Positions 8,673 through 16,836 of a stretch of DNA of 64,000 nucleotides are shown piece after piece. A program made the translations under genes and the position numbers. The notes beneath the pieces were generated by a model. That model ran no database searches, had not been told where the DNA came from, and saw only the letters and a program-made list of their open reading frames with translations. The stretch's first letter is position 1. Each line of letters starts with the position of its first letter. This stretch comes from Oligoflexia bacterium. Lineage in GTDB: Bacteria > Bdellovibrionota > UBA1018. Where the stretch lies: assembly GCA_031292385.1 (NCBI GenBank), contig JARLHE010000060.1, forward strand, positions 62,001 to 126,000, given 5' to 3'.

Positions 8673-8692
8673 CACTCGTCGCGCGACGAGTG
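8673..8692. repeat. perfect 20-bp palindrome
   Basis: CACTCGTCGCGCGACGAGTG is its own reverse complement. It sits in the 348-base gap before the TPR-protein gene, just after the small ORF. It could be an operator or a REP-like element. It is not followed by a T run, so an intrinsic terminator is unlikely. Confidence 0.5.
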
Positions 8693-8818
8693 CGCGTTCT
8701 TCGGGCGTGAGGTCATGTGTGGGCAGGGATAGCCATGGAAGGCGGCCCGAGCGGTGAAAGGGAATAAAACTCATCATTCCGCACATGCCCCAGCGCTATC
8801 CCTAAAGTCCTCAAGCAG

Positions 8819-9775
8819 ATGGCCGATGAGCCATACGAGATGGACTGCAAACGGACGCTAAATAAGTGCATTTTCTTGTCGGGGCTGATGGCTGTCGGTA
8901 TTTTGACGGCCTATTCGGTTTACTCGGCGGACAAAGAGCCGATCGCCGAGGCGAAGGCTGAACGATCCCAGGCGGTCGAAAAGGCTCCCCAAAAGCCCGA
9001 TGAGCAGGCCGACGACCTGTTTGACGAGAAGGCTGACGAAAAGGCCGACGCTAAGACAGGGAAGAAACAAGGTTTTATCAGCTCGCTTTTGGGCACTTAT
9101 TTCGATTCGTTTCAAAGCATTCAGAGCAAGGTCGACGAGCTCCGGCGCGCGGATGAAGAGAATCAGCGCTTGAGGCTCGAGAACGCGAACTTGCGCCTCG
9201 CGGTCGAGGCTCGCAATTTTTCCTGCAATGCCGAGCAATCCGAAAAAATGACTCGTGAGTACGAGCTGAAGCTCGGCGCGGAAACCAAGAGCAATACCGG
9301 CCGGACGCTAGCCAGCATCACTTATAAGATGCCCAAAGAGCTTTTGCCCAAGGAGCTTTACGCCTTGGGGGTTTCGTATTTCCGCTCCCGCGACGACGAG
9401 AAGGCGGCGGTCATCCTCACTTATTTGATGGGGCTCGATGACGACGAAACCTACAAGACCCCGGCGAATTCGATGATGACCGGCGTGGCTTGGTACCGCC
9501 TGGAACATTACGCGAAGGCGGAATTGTACTTCGATCATGTTTTGAAAACCGCGAAAGGAAATCCCGAGCTCGCCCCGTTGTCACGTGAGGCGTTGATCTG
9601 GAAAGGTCTGGTCGCGGAGCGAATCGGAAAACATCAACAGGCACAGGCATGGCTTCGGGGCGTCCTGGATGCGGCGCCGAATTCGGTCGAGGCCGCGATG
9701 GTGAACCGTCGCATCGCGAGCACAACCGCGAAATCAGGCTCAAAGGATGAAGCTGATGGCAGCAAATCGAAGTAA
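8819..9775 (+). CDS. membrane-anchored coiled-coil / TPR protein
   Basis: A 318-residue protein. A hydrophobic segment near residues 17-32 (IFLSGLMAVGILTAYSVYS) is an uncleaved anchor or signal. It is followed by an Ala/Lys/Glu/Asp-rich linker, a coiled coil (SIQSKVDELRRADEENQRL) and a C-terminal helical repeat region (YALGVSYFRSRDDEKAAVIL, AWYRLEHYAKAELYFDHVL) with TPR spacing. The fold suggests a periplasmic scaffold. ATG 8840 is an alternative start giving a more usual signal-anchor. It is the first gene of a co-directional cluster with the FecR-like protein, barrel and peptidase. No family assigned. Confidence 0.6.
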   Translation: MADEPYEMDCKRTLNKCIFLSGLMAVGILTAYSVYSADKEPIAEAKAERSQAVEKAPQKPDEQADDLFDEKADEKADAKTGKKQGFISSLLGTYFDSFQSIQSKVDELRRADEENQRLRLENANLRLAVEARNFSCNAEQSEKMTREYELKLGAETKSNTGRTLASITYKMPKELLPKELYALGVSYFRSRDDEKAAVILTYLMGLDDDETYKTPANSMMTGVAWYRLEHYAKAELYFDHVLKTAKGNPELAPLSREALIWKGLVAERIGKHQQAQAWLRGVLDAAPNSVEAAMVNRRIASTTAKSGSKDEADGSKSK

Positions 9776-10787
9776 CCGTATCGGGATCATGAGCATGGGA
9801 GCGGTCTTCGGCCTGGCCGGCGCGCTCTTGCCGGCGTCGGCTTCGGCGCGGACGGCCCAGCAGCCAGTGGCCCCGGTTCAAGCTGAAATTTGCGCGGTTC
9901 TCGAGAAATATTCCGGTGCCACTCAAATCGTCGACGATTCGAAACTGAGCATCGTCGAGCTGCATCAGAGCGCGGGGATTCCTTGCGGAAGCTGGATCAG
10001 CGTCGAGTCGGGCTGGTCAGAGATCCGCCACGAGAACGGATTCGTTCTGCATTTGCGCGAAGGAAGTTATGTTCAGGTGGCGCGCGCGCACGGGGATCAG
10101 GATTCGGTGGTTTTATATCGCGGCGAGATTTTCGGGCAGGCGAACGGAGGAGGGGGCGAGCTCCGCATTCTCACTCCGAATTCGAGAATCCGTTTGATGC
10201 GTGGCTCGGTGGTCGCTCATTTCGATCAGGAAGAGCAGCGAACGGAGCTCATCGCCGTGGATGGTTCGGCCTCCCTCGAAAATCGCTTCGAGGCCTCAAG
10301 GCAAATTCAGGTGAAGGCGGGGCAGTTCAGCGCGCTTGATTTCAAGATTCTACGGGTCATTCCCTCGGTCGCGAAACCGATTGATATGGCCTCGCTCCGG
10401 TTGAAGCTCCAGGATCTGCACGTGCCGGCCGAGGAAAAGGCCCGCGCCATGGCCTTTGCCAGAAAAAGCCGCGAAGAAACGTTTAGCCCAGCGTTGACGC
10501 CGGTTCCGGAAACGGCGTCTAGCGTCCATAAGAAGGAAACCTATCCGGCGATCGAAGCGAAGGCGGGTGGGCTCAATACTTCGACAAAAGTCATGGAGCA
10601 TTTGGCCGGCGCTGAGGATTCGGATGGCGAGGCGGATGCCGGTGTTCCGCGCCGCCACAAGGCTTCGCGCAGCACGGCGAGCGTGGGTTCGAAAGCAACC
10701 GTGGATGTGCGTCACGCCAAAGATCCAGTCGAGGATGCGGAGAGAAAGCGATTGATCGAGGATCTTTCCAAGCTTTCGTCTGAGTAA
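9756..10787 (+). CDS. secreted FecR-domain protein
   Basis: About 343 residues from ATG 9756, chosen because AAAGGA lies 8 bases upstream. ATG 9747 is too close to that site. It has a signal peptide ending ASASART, then a FecR-like beta domain: WISVESGWSEIRHENGF, LREGSYVQV, LYRGEIFGQ, LRILTPNSRIRLMRGSVVAH. The late part (from about 240) is low-complexity, charged and Ala/Ser-rich. Unlike iron-signalling FecR there is no cytoplasmic anti-sigma part, so it resembles free-standing periplasmic FecR-domain proteins. The gene overlaps the end of the TPR gene and is likely co-translated. The role is unknown, probably envelope structure. Confidence 0.65.
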   Translation: MAANRSNRIGIMSMGAVFGLAGALLPASASARTAQQPVAPVQAEICAVLEKYSGATQIVDDSKLSIVELHQSAGIPCGSWISVESGWSEIRHENGFVLHLREGSYVQVARAHGDQDSVVLYRGEIFGQANGGGGELRILTPNSRIRLMRGSVVAHFDQEEQRTELIAVDGSASLENRFEASRQIQVKAGQFSALDFKILRVIPSVAKPIDMASLRLKLQDLHVPAEEKARAMAFARKSREETFSPALTPVPETASSVHKKETYPAIEAKAGGLNTSTKVMEHLAGAEDSDGEADAGVPRRHKASRSTASVGSKATVDVRHAKDPVEDAERKRLIEDLSKLSSE

Positions 10788-10858
10788 AAGACGCAGCGGC
10801 GAGTGAGGCGGCAAAGGATGCCGCTTCGAGATTAAGAGCAGTTCTTATGGAGGAGATG

Positions 10859-11449
10859 ATGAGAAACCGATTTTTAGGCGCCGCGGCGCTCTTTTTAGCG
10901 CTGACCGCCGTCATTTCATTCTGGCCATCCAAGGCCTCCGCGTACTCCGGCCCCGTGGCCGGCATGTTCGAAGTGACAGGAATGTTTAGTTTCAGTAAAA
11001 GCGATTACGGCGACGGGAACCAGGAATGGACCCGCCGCTGGACCGGCTCGCTGGGCTATCATTTCACCGAGCTCTCCGAGCTTGAAGTTTCATTTCAAGA
11101 CGTGCTCGCGCGCACGATCATTTCCGGCTTTGAGGATACGACGTTTCATGACCGAATTTACAGCCTCGACTGGGTGCAATCGTTTACGGGGCGGGAGTAT
11201 CCGCTGCAGCCCTACGTCAAGATCGGGGTCGGACAGCTCGATCGCGACGCGACCGGCAGCTACGCGGGAGGCACCTCGCCGCCGTTGGTGCTGGACCAGT
11301 ACACGGTTTTGGCCGGGGTGGGTTTACGCGTTTTTCTCTCGAAGGAGTTTTCGTTGCGGGCGGAGGCGAGCACTTATCTCACCGGCGGCAGCATCAATAC
11401 TTACCAGAAGAATTATAGCTCGAACTTCGGGGTTTCCGTTTATTTCTAA
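10859..11449 (+). CDS. outer-membrane beta-barrel protein
   Basis: Signal peptide (MRNRFLGAAALFLALTAVIS to SKASA), then about 170 residues of alternating strands: MFEVTGMFSFSKSDYGDGNQ, GSLGYHFTELSELEVSF, QPYVKIGVGQLDR, GLRVFLSKEFSLRAEAS and a terminal aromatic NFGVSVYF, the usual C-terminal barrel signal. Size and pattern fit an 8-strand OmpW/OmpA-like barrel. Starts at 10847, 10856 and 10859 are possible; GGAGGAG at 10849-10855 favours the last. The stop overlaps the region where the next gene begins. It probably functions with the FecR-like and TPR proteins in the same cluster. Confidence 0.7.
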   Translation: MRNRFLGAAALFLALTAVISFWPSKASAYSGPVAGMFEVTGMFSFSKSDYGDGNQEWTRRWTGSLGYHFTELSELEVSFQDVLARTIISGFEDTTFHDRIYSLDWVQSFTGREYPLQPYVKIGVGQLDRDATGSYAGGTSPPLVLDQYTVLAGVGLRVFLSKEFSLRAEASTYLTGGSINTYQKNYSSNFGVSVYF

Positions 11450-11459
11450 GCGCTGGTTC

Positions 11460-12509
11460 GTGGTTTCGTCGCTTTTGGCGTGCGTGTCCAGCGCCGCGGG
11501 CTGCAGCTCGGTCCAGTATCTTTACCAGGCCGGCAAAGGTCAGCTTGAAATCCAGAACAAGGCGAAGCCGATCGACGATGTCATCCGCGACGAAACGACC
11601 CCGCCCCGGATTCGCGAGCTGCTGGCTGAGATTCCCAAGATCAAGAAATTCGGCGAGAGCCAGGGTCTCAAGGCTACGCCCAACTATCGCGAATACGTGA
11701 AGCTGAACCGGGCCGCGGCAAGCTGGGTGGTTTCCGCCTGCGCGCCGCTCAAGTTCGAGCCCAAGACCTGGAGTTTCCCCATCGTGGGAAGTTTTTCGTA
11801 CTTGGGCTGGTTCAGTTTGGACGATGCGAAAAAATACGCGGCCGAGTTGCGGCAGGCGGGCTGGGACGTCGATTTGCGCGGCGCGAGCGCTTATTCGACT
11901 CTGGGCTGGTTTCGGGATCCGGTTTTGTCCAGCATGCTCTCCGACGGAGATTCCGCGCGGGGAGATCTGGTCAATGTCGTCCTGCATGAGTCGACTCACG
12001 CGACCCTTTACATCGGCGGGCAATCCTCGTTCAACGAAAGCCTGGCCGAGTTCGTGGCCGGAAAGATGACTTCCCAGTATTTCGAGACCCTTGCCCGCTC
12101 GCCGGACGCGCGGGAGCGCGAACAAACGCTGAAAGCGTCCAAGGCTTATCTGGATTCGGAAAAAAGAGGCGATGAGATCGAGAAACGGCTGCACGACGCC
12201 TACGAAGTGCTTGATAAACTTTACGGCTCGGCCAAGCCTGATTCGGAGAAGCTCGCGGAAAAAAAAGAGCTGCTGGCCAAGCTGAAAGACAAGCTTGGCT
12301 TCAAGCGCGAAATCAACAATGCCACGCTCATCGGTTATCGAACCTACAACACCGGTTTGGATTCGTTCGAGCGCCTTTACAAAGCTTGTCAGGAGGACTG
12401 GCGGCGCTTTTTCGCCGTGCTTTCGAAGCTGAGCTCCCGCTCGTTTCAAGCTTCACAGCAAACCGACCTCGAGCCGATCCTTGGCCCGCTTAGCTCCCAG
12501 TGCCGTTAA
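11460..12509 (+). CDS. lipoprotein zinc peptidase (predicted aminopeptidase, COG4324-like)
   Basis: The frame shows a lipoprotein signal (VVSSLLACVSSAAGC, Cys lipidation site) followed by a peptidase domain with zinc motif HESTH, then SFNESLAEFVAGK supplying the downstream glutamate. The rest is helical, Lys/Glu-rich. This matches uncharacterised predicted aminopeptidases. There is no ATG close by. GTG 11460 is a standard start but leaves no positive charge in front of the hydrophobic run. An ATT at 11442, inside the end of the barrel gene, would give SKRWF ahead of it and a better lipoprotein signal. An ATG at 11082 would need a 368-base overlap and is rejected. Co-directional with the three genes before it. 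Confidence 0.65.
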   Translation: MVSSLLACVSSAAGCSSVQYLYQAGKGQLEIQNKAKPIDDVIRDETTPPRIRELLAEIPKIKKFGESQGLKATPNYREYVKLNRAAASWVVSACAPLKFEPKTWSFPIVGSFSYLGWFSLDDAKKYAAELRQAGWDVDLRGASAYSTLGWFRDPVLSSMLSDGDSARGDLVNVVLHESTHATLYIGGQSSFNESLAEFVAGKMTSQYFETLARSPDAREREQTLKASKAYLDSEKRGDEIEKRLHDAYEVLDKLYGSAKPDSEKLAEKKELLAKLKDKLGFKREINNATLIGYRTYNTGLDSFERLYKACQEDWRRFFAVLSKLSSRSFQASQQTDLEPILGPLSSQCR

Positions 12510-13185
12510 CCTGAATGGAAAGGGTTCCATTCACCGTGTGGTTTTTATAAACCAGGTCCATCGGGCAGTAGTTATTGCAGTAATAGCCGTAGAGCCATGG
12601 ATAGGTTCGGCAGCTCATGCAATCGAAGTCGTAGTCGTTGGACGTCACCGTTACCGTGACTGGCCCGTGACCCGTGGTCATGCGGCTCGAGAAATCGATC
12701 GTTTGGCTGGTGGCCGCTCCCGAGCAGTCGCTATCGCTTCCCAGTCCGGTTGAAAGCGTATTGGTCACGACGGTTTGGCCCTCAACCGTGATCTTGAAGT
12801 TCACGCAGCCGTAATTGGCTGAAAAGCCGTAACCGGGGACGGTCAACGTGCCCGCGGATCCCGCCGTGACAGTCACCTTCAGGAGATTATCGGTGTTGAC
12901 GACGATGGACGTGCTCGCCGCCGAGTTCGTGACGTTGCCACGAGTGCCGGCCAGGCTAAAGCTCGAGGTAATCGCGGGCAGAAGATTTTCGCCGGAAGTC
13001 GACGACGAGGTCGAGCTGGATGAGCTCGAGCTGGATGTCGTCGTCGTGGCGCTCGTAATCGATGAGGTCGAGCTGGTTGAGGACGATCCCGCTGTACCCA
13101 GCGTCGTGGTCGTCGAGCTTCCGCATCCTGTGATCAGCGCCAGAGCTGCGATCCCTAAATTTGTATAGGTCAGAACCTTTTTCAT
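12490..13185 (-). CDS. Ser/Thr-rich lipoprotein, unknown
   Basis: 231 residues from ATG 13185, preceded by GAGAGG. Signal MKKVLTYTNLGIAALALITGC has a clear lipobox (ITGC). A low-complexity Ser/Thr tract (about 22-66) follows and probably spans the periplasm or surface. After it comes a beta-rich domain with several cysteines (DFDCMSCRTYPWLYGYYC) and a final GTLSIQVNGTGS. It resembles its neighbour at 13317-13943 in layout, so the two are probably paralogues. It overlaps the convergent peptidase gene by 20 bases. No family recognised. Confidence 0.6.
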   Translation of the reverse strand: MKKVLTYTNLGIAALALITGCGSSTTTTLGTAGSSSTSSTSSITSATTTTSSSSSSSSTSSSTSGENLLPAITSSFSLAGTRGNVTNSAASTSIVVNTDNLLKVTVTAGSAGTLTVPGYGFSANYGCVNFKITVEGQTVVTNTLSTGLGSDSDCSGAATSQTIDFSSRMTTGHGPVTVTVTSNDYDFDCMSCRTYPWLYGYYCNNYCPMDLVYKNHTVNGTLSIQVNGTGS

Positions 13186-13316
13186 AAAAACCTCTCGACT
13201 TGGAAGTTTGCAACCCTTGGGCCAGTGTGTCTTTCGTTGCGCATCTTTGATTTCATTTTGGATTTCATGGCTTTTGTTTTTCTCTGGGGGGTTCATTCGC
13301 GACACATGTCAAAATT

Positions 13317-13943
13317 CTAGTCAACGGCCTGCGTATCATCGGTTTCGACCGTGAGCGTTCCGCCCCAGGTCTGGCCCTGGCTCACGCGGTTCCACGGGCA
13401 CATCTGGCCGTCTATCAAACACCAGTAATTGCTGTTGGGGCTCGAGATCGTGATCGTCACGCTGGTGCGGCACGCGGTGCCGCTCGAGGTGCCGCTGGTG
13501 CAGCCGGTGAGGGCGGGTGAAAAATCCAGCACCGGGCTTCTTTCCGCAGTGGTGCCGCCGTAGCCGTTGGTCAGCATGGTGCTTGGGAGGGTGAGGCTTC
13601 CCACCGTGATGTATACGCCAAGCGCGGAGTAGTTATAAACGGTGCTCGAACCGTTCGATAAGGTGCTGGCTTGGCTAGGAGCGAAGGTCAGTCTCAGAAT
13701 TTGTCCAGCCTGGACCGTCACCGAGGTCGAAGTGTAGCCGCTGGCGCTGACGTTAAAGACAAAAGGCGCGGTGTTTGAGGTGCTCGCGGTCGAGCTGGTG
13801 CTGGTTAAAATCGAGTTTGAGGTCGGGCTGATGGCGACGACCCCGCTTGTGGAGCTCGCGATGGAGGAGCTCTTCTGGCTAAGTGCGCAGGAGGTCAGGA
13901 AAAACAGCGCGATCAGCGCGCTGAAGCCGTTATTTTTTGTCAT
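13317..13943 (-). CDS. Ser/Thr-rich lipoprotein, unknown (paralogue of neighbour)
   Basis: About 208 residues from ATG 13943 (ATG 13952 is also possible). Signal sequence NGFSALIALFFLTSC with lipobox, then a Ser/Thr-rich linker and a beta-type domain with cysteines (GCTSGTSSGTACRTSVTI, YWCLIDGQMCPWNRVSQGQ) and a C-terminal GTLTVETDD strand. The CxxxxxCPW segment and terminal GTL strand parallel the downstream gene, indicating duplication. Likely surface or periplasmic. The promoter must lie in 13944-14049, divergent from the sigma-like gene. Confidence 0.6.
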   Translation of the reverse strand: MTKNNGFSALIALFFLTSCALSQKSSSIASSTSGVVAISPTSNSILTSTSSTASTSNTAPFVFNVSASGYTSTSVTVQAGQILRLTFAPSQASTLSNGSSTVYNYSALGVYITVGSLTLPSTMLTNGYGGTTAERSPVLDFSPALTGCTSGTSSGTACRTSVTITISSPNSNYWCLIDGQMCPWNRVSQGQTWGGTLTVETDDTQAVD

Positions 13944-14049
13944 AATACCCATTGAGATTGCAACCGGGGGGCCAGGCCAAAACCCTTGTAAAAGCCAGGA
14001 GAGTCACTGTTAACCCACTCTGGCTAACCAATGCTCACACGGCTGACTA

Positions 14050-14871
14050 ATGTTTAGACATCTGATACCGTCAACAAAGGGGGAGGCCGTTTTGAGTCTG
14101 GATCGTGATCTTGAGACATTCGCGCAGCTAGGTACGGCGCTTTGGATTGCTCCCGAGCGCGCGCGTCCCGTCGTAATCGAAACGCTCGGCGCGGTTTCGC
14201 TCCTGGAGTTGAGCGAGGATCGGGCCTTGGAGCGCGCGGCGATGCTGATGTTGGCGCGCGCCGAGAGTCGGGGCAATGCCGAGGGCACTTTAACGAGCCT
14301 GGCCTCCGGACAGTTCGGGAACCCGTTTTTCAAGCTCGCTCCCAGCGAGCGATTCATCTTGGTGGCGCTCCATTCAGGCCGATGGTCTTATGAGCGCGTG
14401 GCTCGCGTGATGAATTTGGACGCGGATGCCGTTGAAAGGTTCGCCTGGAAAAGCCGGGTTCGGCTTGGCGCGGCCCAAGGGATTCTCCCCGCGGGCCCTA
14501 AGACCTTGGGCACGCATTGTCCGGAATATGATTTCGAACGGCCGTGGACCCAGCGCTTTTTGGATGAGGAAATTCCGAACGGGCGCGAGCGGATTTTTCT
14601 CCAAAATCATCTCATGGCCTGCAGCCTTTGCCAAAACGCGCTGAATCGTTGCCGTGATCTTTATTTCCGCGCGGACAAGGCCATCCCGAAGGACCTGGCT
14701 CAAGAGGATTTCGTGCGGGAGCTCTCTCGAATCCGCCGCCGCGGCCTTGTGTTCAGGCGCAAGAGCCTGGTGACGTTCCGGGACGGGCTGCTCGCGATGC
14801 TTCGCCAACGGGACATCCAGCTTTGGCTTGCCCTGGCCGCGGCGTTGCTCTTCTATAGGTATTTTCGCTAG
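14050..14871 (+). CDS. sigma region-4-like / zinc anti-sigma-like membrane protein
   Basis: 273 residues. Residues 95-140 read like sigma-70 region 4 (KLAPSERFILVALHSGRWSY, then RVARVMNLDADAVERF). Residues 156-194 carry H-x30-H-x3-C-x2-C (H156, H187, C191, C194), very like the zinc anti-sigma motif of ECF anti-sigma factors. The C-terminus (about 255-272, QLWLALAAALLFYRYF) is a single membrane span. There is no convincing sigma region 2, so it is not a full sigma factor. A membrane-bound DNA-binding regulator or a sigma/anti-sigma fusion is inferred. It overlaps the convergent TonB-family gene by 4 bases (CTAG). Confidence 0.6.
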   Translation: MFRHLIPSTKGEAVLSLDRDLETFAQLGTALWIAPERARPVVIETLGAVSLLELSEDRALERAAMLMLARAESRGNAEGTLTSLASGQFGNPFFKLAPSERFILVALHSGRWSYERVARVMNLDADAVERFAWKSRVRLGAAQGILPAGPKTLGTHCPEYDFERPWTQRFLDEEIPNGRERIFLQNHLMACSLCQNALNRCRDLYFRADKAIPKDLAQEDFVRELSRIRRRGLVFRRKSLVTFRDGLLAMLRQRDIQLWLALAAALLFYRYFR

Positions 14872-15905
14872 TTGGCCCGGGAGGGAGGCAGGAAGCTCAC
14901 TCCGCCTTGGCCCACCCGCATCGTGAATGACCAGGCCATGTGTAAGGTCCCGTCCGGGCTCAGGAGCCCCGACGGGGGATTGGGAAATCGGCCGATTATG
15001 CGCCAGGAAGGCTCGACCACGCTGTCGAGCTCATGAATTCCCGAGCTTTGGAGCTGGCGGACTTCGAGCAGGTCTCCGGCCTGATTCAGTACAACGTCCA
15101 CAACGGTTGTGTAATCGCCGGGCTGGGGATGGGCCGCGTAAGCCGCCTGCTGGACTTTGCTCGACCAGATCGGCGCGATCGCGTCGTAGAGGCGCGCGTA
15201 AAAGGAGTAGTAAACCGATTCCTGCGCGTTCAGCATGTTCTCGCTTCCTTCGGGAAGCGTCTGATCGTTCACCCACTGGTTGGCGCCGCCCGAGCCCGAT
15301 GAATTCGTGTTTTGGTTCGGCGAGTTCATGGGCGGCGAGGCTTCTTGTTCCTCGGGATGGGATTTCGCCGAGAGGCGCAGCGGAATGCCTAAGCTGCTCA
15401 GATCGTGAACGGGGTTCGCCGAGCGGGCAGGAGGGGTTTTCGGTTGCCGCGGGACCGCGTGGGTGGCCGTTCGTTTCTTTTGCTGGGCGGCTTCGGAATG
15501 AGTGCCGCCCGGCGCGCCCGCTTTGGGCATGACATCGGTTTGCCGGGCGCGCTGCTCTTTCTGGACGACGATATTGCGATCGGACATGTACCTTGCCTTG
15601 TCGGAGGCTTCCGGCGCGCTGGGCGCGTTTTTGTCGCGATCGATCAGGAGCTGCTTCGGCTGGTTGTTTTTCCACTTCTTTCGGATTTCATCCAGTTTCG
15701 CCGGGTCGATGGTTTTCAGTTCGACCGGCACCGGCTTGATCGACGGGCTCCAGGAAATATGCGTGGCCATGAACAGGACGTGGACCAGCAAGGCCAGAAT
15801 GACGATGACCGCCCAGATCCGCCAATCCCGATGCCATGAGGCCTCCGCGTCTTCAAAAATAGCCTCTGCGAGTACTGCGTTATTGATGGGGCGGGCGTCC
15901 GTCAT
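14868..15905 (-). CDS. TonB-family energy-transducing protein
   Basis: 345 residues. One transmembrane segment near the N-terminus (WAVIVILALLVHVLFMAT, about 31-48) is followed by a long Pro/Lys/Ser/Asn-rich periplasmic linker (about 80-215) and a C-terminal TonB-like domain (YTTVVDVVLNQAGDLLEVRQ, SSGIHELDSVVEPSW, FPNPPSGLL). It would carry proton-motive energy to outer-membrane receptors such as the one at 1043-2848, or act as an AgmX/PglI-like envelope protein. No exbB/exbD genes are nearby. Start is ATG 15905. Confidence 0.75.
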   Translation of the reverse strand: MTDARPINNAVLAEAIFEDAEASWHRDWRIWAVIVILALLVHVLFMATHISWSPSIKPVPVELKTIDPAKLDEIRKKWKNNQPKQLLIDRDKNAPSAPEASDKARYMSDRNIVVQKEQRARQTDVMPKAGAPGGTHSEAAQQKKRTATHAVPRQPKTPPARSANPVHDLSSLGIPLRLSAKSHPEEQEASPPMNSPNQNTNSSGSGGANQWVNDQTLPEGSENMLNAQESVYYSFYARLYDAIAPIWSSKVQQAAYAAHPQPGDYTTVVDVVLNQAGDLLEVRQLQSSGIHELDSVVEPSWRIIGRFPNPPSGLLSPDGTLHMAWSFTMRVGQGGVSFLPPSRAN

Positions 15906-15951
15906 CGACTAGAACATAGCGTACTTCATGCCCAAGGTAAAACGGCGACCC

Positions 15952-16836
15952 TCAGGCGGCTTGAGCGGATTCGCGGATAGGCGCTTCCGTGAAAACCTTC
16001 GAGATAATCGCGGAAAAAAAATCCGGATTGAAGAGCTGGGGAAACGGGGGGCGGCAATTCAGGGACTCAAGAGCTTTTCGCGCCGCAGGGAGACCGCGAG
16101 GGGTCTTTTGAGGGTCTGCGTTAAAAATACCATCGACCGTGTCTGCGATCGCAAGCAGCTGCGCGAAATCGTCGATTTCAAATCCCTTGAGCGCTTTCGG
16201 GTGGCCGGATCCGTCGAAGCGTTCGTATCTCTGTTCAAGCCAGAGCGCGACGCGGCTCGGAAGCGTTTCGGATTTTTCGGCGAGCGCGGCCAAGGCCAGA
16301 TCGGCGTAGAGTGGGCTTTCGAAACTTTGAACGGTGCCGGCGAAAAGGATCGTCAGGATCGCCACGCGAAACTGAGCGCTGGGCTGGGGCTGCTTAGCGG
16401 CTTCGCTCCAGAGCGCGAAGGCTTGCGGCGAGGCCGGGTTCCCGTCGGGAAAGGCGAGCCACTGCGCTGCTTTCGCGGCCATTTGCCAGCCTTCTTGAAT
16501 ATCGTTTTGGAGCTCGTTCGGGTCGAGGCCCTGCTCGAAGTGATGAGGGAGGGGCTCGCTCAAGGAAGAAAAGAGCATTTGCGCCGCTTCCGCGGCAGGG
16601 GCGCGTTCCAGCAGGAGGCGGTATTGTTTGAAGTCTTCCGCCTGTTGGTCGGGGATCCAGGCGCGGCGCACGTTTTTATCACGAAAGCGCCGGTAGCGTT
16701 CGGGCGAAATCGTATCGCCCTTTTGATGGAGCTTGACCAGGCGGTTCGCGGGAACCATTTCAAAGTACAGATCGCACGGCAGAGGCCGGCGCGTACTGAG
16801 GTCTTTGATCTTGATTTCCGTGTACCCTGGTTTCAA
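15952..16836 (-). CDS. degenerate HD-GYP-like domain protein
   Basis: 294 residues from TTG 16836, whose last two bases and the next A form the TGA stop of the upstream gene (TTGA overlap, strong coupling). An apparent longer frame to 16974 is shadowed by that gene. The N-terminal half has a PilZ-like or small beta start (YTEIKIKDLSTRRPLPCDLY). The C-terminal half has RYERFDGSGHPKALKGFEID and LLAIADTVDGI, the GYP-proximal part of HD-GYP phosphodiesterases. The HD metal dyad and the HHE triad are not recognisable, so it is probably catalytically dead and may sense c-di-GMP or act as a scaffold. Confidence 0.55.
   Translation of the reverse strand: MKPGYTEIKIKDLSTRRPLPCDLYFEMVPANRLVKLHQKGDTISPERYRRFRDKNVRRAWIPDQQAEDFKQYRLLLERAPAAEAAQMLFSSLSEPLPHHFEQGLDPNELQNDIQEGWQMAAKAAQWLAFPDGNPASPQAFALWSEAAKQPQPSAQFRVAILTILFAGTVQSFESPLYADLALAALAEKSETLPSRVALWLEQRYERFDGSGHPKALKGFEIDDFAQLLAIADTVDGIFNADPQKTPRGLPAARKALESLNCRPPFPQLFNPDFFSAIISKVFTEAPIRESAQAA

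Noticed and set aside
11082..12509. 475-residue ORF starting at ATG 11082
   Set aside because: The first 120 codons overlap the outer-membrane barrel gene and have Arg/Ala-rich shadow composition. The real lipoprotein peptidase begins near 11442-11460.
12848..13168. Plus-strand 106-residue ORF rich in Val/Glu/Asp
   Set aside because: It is the complement of the Ser/Thr stalk of the lipoprotein on the minus strand.
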